Of a stretch of DNA of 64,000 bases, positions 60,429-64,000 are shown piece by piece. The DNA is from Edaphochlamys debaryana (Eukaryota > Chlorophyta > Chlorophyceae > Chlamydomonadales). The stretch spans positions 124,001-188,000 of the forward strand of contig JAEHOE010000079.1 in the NCBI GenBank assembly GCA_016858145.1, written 5' to 3'. The notes under the pieces were generated by a model. That model worked only from the letters and a program-made list of their open reading frames with translations, was not told where the DNA came from and did no database searches. The first letter of the stretch is position 1, and every line of letters starts with the position of its first letter. The position numbers and the translations under genes are program-made.

Positions 60429-61884
60429 CGGATGTCGTACCATGTTTCGTACGACGGCGCTGGCGGCTTTGGTCGGGGGTCGCCGGATGCATGTGGCCTT
60501 GACGGGGCGCGATGGCACACGGCATGGGAGCACGTGGTTTGCCTGCCGTGACACAGCGGGCGACGGCAAGGCGTCGGGGGACCAACAACCAGACGCTGCT
60601 GTGAAGAGAAGAATCTGGGAATGAGGAGCTGTAGCAACAGCCCGCTTTGGCGGGCACAGCCTATGTCCGGAGGCGGTGTGGGAGGGGCCTCTCGCGTGGG
60701 GTCCTTGCACGGCGCTCGTGCGCGGGTGTTCTCCGGTCTGGGCTCAACTTTGACTGGGTTGGCCCTTGATACGGGTGTTGCGTGGCATCGGAACTGGAGA
60801 CATCGGGCGACGTGCGGGCAGCTGAGGCGCTGAGCGTGGCCGCAGCTTACACGGCTTACGTGGTTGTGGTTGGGTCGAAGTCGGAGGGTTGGGCGCAAGT
60901 TAGGTCGGGCGCTTGGCAACTCGAACGTACGGGGAGAGAGGAGTCCTCGCGTGAGATTCGTGTGTGGCTGGCGTTGAGTGTACTGGGGGGTCATATGGGG
61001 CGCTGCTACGAGGCACTATCGTCGATGCGGATGGGACATCTCAGGCTAGGTCAGGGCACTGATGCTCTCAAGAGAGCGCGGACCATGTAAGAACGGGGAG
61101 CACGGGGAGCGGTGAGGAGCAGTCGAGTTACTGGTGCACGCTCCTAGACTCCACTGCGCTCCCCCCCTGAGAAGAACTCGCCAGTGCTGTAGGCTGGGAT
61201 GACGTTGGCCCGAGGCGCGTACAGAAGTCTGGGGCCACAGTAAAGGGAGAGCGGAAGTGGAGGGCACATCCATCAGTAAAGCTGCCCGCGGCGCTGGGGA
61301 AAGGGGCATCCGACTGCCCTCTACCCGACGCCTCGCGGGGTGCGCGACGCAGGTCCCCCACGCCTAGCACCGTACCTGCACGCATGAACCATTGACCACC
61401 CCTTCCAGGCATTAGTCCACTTGTGGCCTTCCATTTGTGGAGCGACCGGCGCAGACGCACCCCGCAGCAGGCTGCCGCCGTCAGGGGCGGCGGGGGCCGG
61501 GAGACATGCCATCGTTCCATGACGACCCGTCACGAGCAGGCTCTGCAGTTCAATATGCATATGGCTGCTGCATGTAGTGAAGGGTTCTCTCCTAAGCCTC
61601 CGCAACTTGCCGACATGCGGTCGCCTGGTTGCCCCCCCTTTCCCCCCGAGGGGGAATGGGGAGGAATGGGCTGGCCATTGCGTCTGTCGTGCTTGCTTGG
61701 GCCCTAATTTGGCCCACAACCTACATGTAAAGCACAATCCGTCTTGCTGTAACATTGGTTCATCTCTCGTGCGGTTGTTGCCGCGAGTCTGTCGCTGCAA
61801 GTCGCGGTCTTGGGACAAAGTTTAAACGCGACGCCACTGGCCGCCAAGGCCTGACGAGCACTGTCCACGCACGCTGAGGGCTGT
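60429..61884. other. Spacer between PDH E1 beta and paralogue B; no supported gene
   Basis: Contains the presumed PDH E1 beta 3' UTR, with a TGTAA motif (the usual green-algal polyadenylation signal) at 61086-61090, and the promoter of the downstream gene. Open frames on both strands are short and unsupported. Confidence 0.5.
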
Positions 61885-64000
61885 ATGGACCCGGTCAAAG
61901 TCCTGCAAGGGCTGCCCGACGCCGTGGACCGGCTGCTGCAAAGTCCCGTCAAGCACGGACAGCTCCCGACTCCGCTGCGCTCGAGTGAGCTTAGCAAGCT
62001 TTGTGACAATATTCTACAGGTCGTCGACACCGCACAAATCGGTGACTCGACAGCGGCTGCTGTTGCTGACAAAATCCTGGGCAGCGCGCCAACCTGCACT
62101 GCGCTCCTCAAGCTCGTCGCTTACGCGGTTCGGCAGCCAGCACCTGATCCAGATGGAGATCCCACCATTACGGAGCGCAAGCGCGAGCTGGGGGGCCGGG
62201 GGTGTTCGCTGGCCTTCCTCATCATGCAAGCGCCGGCAAAACGGAGCCACACGCCGGCTAGACCTGTGCCTGGCCCTTGCGCGGCCCCGTCGCGTTGTCC
62301 CAATGCGGACCGGATCAGCTTCGCAAGGAGCCTGCTCAGCATGCAGTCGCTCCATGCGGCTGCACGCCAGCTCGCCGCCGCCGCCGCTGGGCTTTCGGCG
62401 GGCGCCCGGCCGTCTCGGCAATACTGCGGGGAGGTCTACCACTGCCTCGCTCAGGCCCTCCTGCTGGCAGCCAGCATCAGCAGCGCCTGCGACAGCCAGA
62501 CTGTGGAGAGCAAGGCGCTCTGGACCCTGAGAGCTGACCTAGCCGAGGCCCTCACGGAGGCCACCCTCGTGGAGCACGCCGCCAGGCTCCTGCTGCTCCT
62601 TCGCTGCTCACAGCCGGACCACCTCGTCCACCCCTGCATCTTCCCAGCCTCCGTTCACCTCCTTAGACTCTATCTCAAGAGCGCCTTGGACGCGCGAAAC
62701 AGCGAGGCAGCGTTTCTGGCGGTGGGCAGGGCAGCGGCCGTGGACCACTGCCGCCAGGTCATCTCCGGCCCCTGCGCGCGGCATGCGGTGATGGCCCTCG
62801 GGCTTGCGGCCCTGGGCCACCTGGAGGGCCTCTCACCCGAGGAGAACAGCTCCTGCCGGTGCCTGCGCGCCGGCCCGCCCGGCGCGGGGTGCTACAGCAA
62901 CGCCCTCCAGGCCCTGGTCGCTGCCACGCACTGGGCCAAGCCGGACGAGCTGTCCTGCAGCCGTAACACGAGGTCCATGCTCCTGGCCCGCACGGCCCTG
63001 ATTGTGGCCTCAAGCGCGGACGGCTACGGCTACGGCACCCCTGGGGGCGACGACTGCTGGCTCGCGCCTTTGGATCGCACGAACACATTGTGCTGGCTCC
63101 TCCCGGCGGTCATCGCCAACGCGGTCCAGTCCAGCGGACAGGTGGAGCAGGAGGGCCTGCTGTGGCAGGAGGCGTGGAGCCAGGCGGGCATGCTGCTCCG
63201 GCACGAGGTCACGGGGGAGGTCACGGGGCCGGTCCAACGCTTCACCCTGGCGGAGGCCCTGGGCGAGCTGATGGACGGCATCGTGGCGCCGCTGCGGTTC
63301 GCGGATGCCGACTCTACCCGAAGAGGTGCGCCCTCGGCTTGGGCAGGCCAGGAGGTTAGGAAGCGCCCGTGCGCAAGGCTGCTGGAGGGTGCAGGAAGCT
63401 CTTCGGCCTGTGGGGCCACGGCTAGCCATCACAGGCCACGTGGCGGGCAATCGTTCCTCTCTTGCTGTTAATACCTCTTCTTCCCCCTTCAGCAACCTTC
63501 TGCCCTTCGCCTCATGCCTCCTTTTCCGCATCCTCAGGCTCCTGGTGCCTCCCAGACCAGCCGCCCGCCGCCCTAGGCCAGGCGCTGCGGGGCAGGGCCG
63601 TGCCCTGCCTGGAGCGCATGCTGCGCCGCGCCGGCGAGTCCCCACACTGCCTGGAGGCGTCGCTGCTGTGCTGCGAGCGCTTCAAGTCGTGCGACTTCTG
63701 GGCCGGCGCGCTGGCGCTCCTGGCCTACGCGGAGCTGCGCGAGGCCGCGGCCTTGACGGCCACCGTCACCAAGCTGCTGCGGAGGGCTGATGCACGGCTG
63801 ATGTTGGCGGACAGAACCACGCTCGGCGCAGTGCAGCTGGCTGTGGCGATCGAGTTCTGCGGCTGCGTCCTCTGGGTCACCGGCGGAAATTGTGGGTCGA
63901 GCAGCCCGGTCGCCCTGTCCCGCCTGGGGCTGGTGCTGTCAGCGGCGCTGCCTGCCTGGCTGACGGAGCTGTCGCGCCTGGCCCAGAAGGCGGCGGCGCT
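61885..64000 (+). CDS. Unrecognised algal family protein, paralogue B (3' end outside window)
   Basis: The start is the ATG at 61885 (MDPVKVLQGLPDAVDRLL). Exon 1 is 61885-63325 and exon 2 starts at 63538, with phase 1 on both sides, and is open at the window end. The protein is helical, Ala/Leu/Cys-rich and without a named domain. It aligns with the gene at 1-2216: SSELSKLCDNILQVV with ASELEDMLQALVEHI, VEHAARLLLLLR with MEHAGQLLLVLQ, VISGPCARHAVMALGLAALG with VLSGPCARHAAVGVGLAALG, and LSRLGLVLSAALPAWLTELS with LSRLALVLSLALPEWLSELS. Here the first half is one long exon with an unbroken frame, unlike the other copy. An insertion of about 40 residues (TERKRELGGRGCSLAF to RSHTPARP) is specific to this copy. 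Function unknown; a lineage-specific family seems likely. Confidence 0.7.

Noticed and set aside
1..64000. CRISPR arrays, bacterial operons, tRNA or rRNA genes
   Set aside because: None visible; spaced short repeats here are minisatellites in introns, and gene structure is clearly eukaryotic.

Overview
This window looks like nuclear DNA of a chlorophyte green alga, probably from the chlamydomonad/volvocine or a neighbouring lineage. It is very GC-rich. Genes are cut into many short exons by introns of about 90-600 bases with GTGMGT-type donors. Protein families include a plant-type R2R3-MYB, a TKL kinase with a secreted ectodomain and a WD40 protein of the STAND type. There are no operons, rRNA or tRNA genes that I can see. 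Exon models were built by hand from splice signals, reading phase and family conservation, so internal exons of the long genes are approximate.

Layout. (1) 1-2216, minus: 3'-truncated member of an unrecognised protein family. (2) 2789 to about 12058, plus: a large modular E3-ligase-like protein with a U-box, a SAM-like segment, several MIB/HERC2-type modules and a Cys-rich C terminus. (3) 14607-23009, minus: receptor-like kinase with signal peptide, ectodomain, one TM helix and a TKL kinase domain. (4) 23381-23582: long near-perfect inverted repeat. (5) 24341-25684, minus: intronless TM protein of unknown function. (6) 26151-30787, plus: MAGE-domain protein, best called NSE3 of the SMC5/6 complex. 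(7) 33548-37681, minus: R2R3-MYB transcription factor with a long Ala-Gln-rich tail. (8) 40913-52044, minus: WD40 protein with an N-terminal TM anchor and a winged-helix region like that of STAND ATPases, but no visible NTPase. (9) 52658-55199, plus: USE1-type tail-anchored SNARE. (10) 56475-60428, plus: mitochondrial pyruvate dehydrogenase E1 beta, 11 exons and 358 residues, fully resolved. (11) 61885-64000, plus: 3'-truncated paralogue of gene 1.

Genes 1/2, 5/6 and 8/9 are divergent pairs with 470-610 base spacers that probably hold bidirectional promoters. Genes 1 and 11 are homologous along their visible length and point outward from the two ends of the window. The neighbours do not form one pathway. 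The most unusual content is the U-box/MIB protein, the STAND-like protein without an NTPase, the paralogue pair (one copy with an apparent frameshift), the long hairpin, three GC-AG introns, and a palindromic CGTACG-type motif scattered through introns and spacers.
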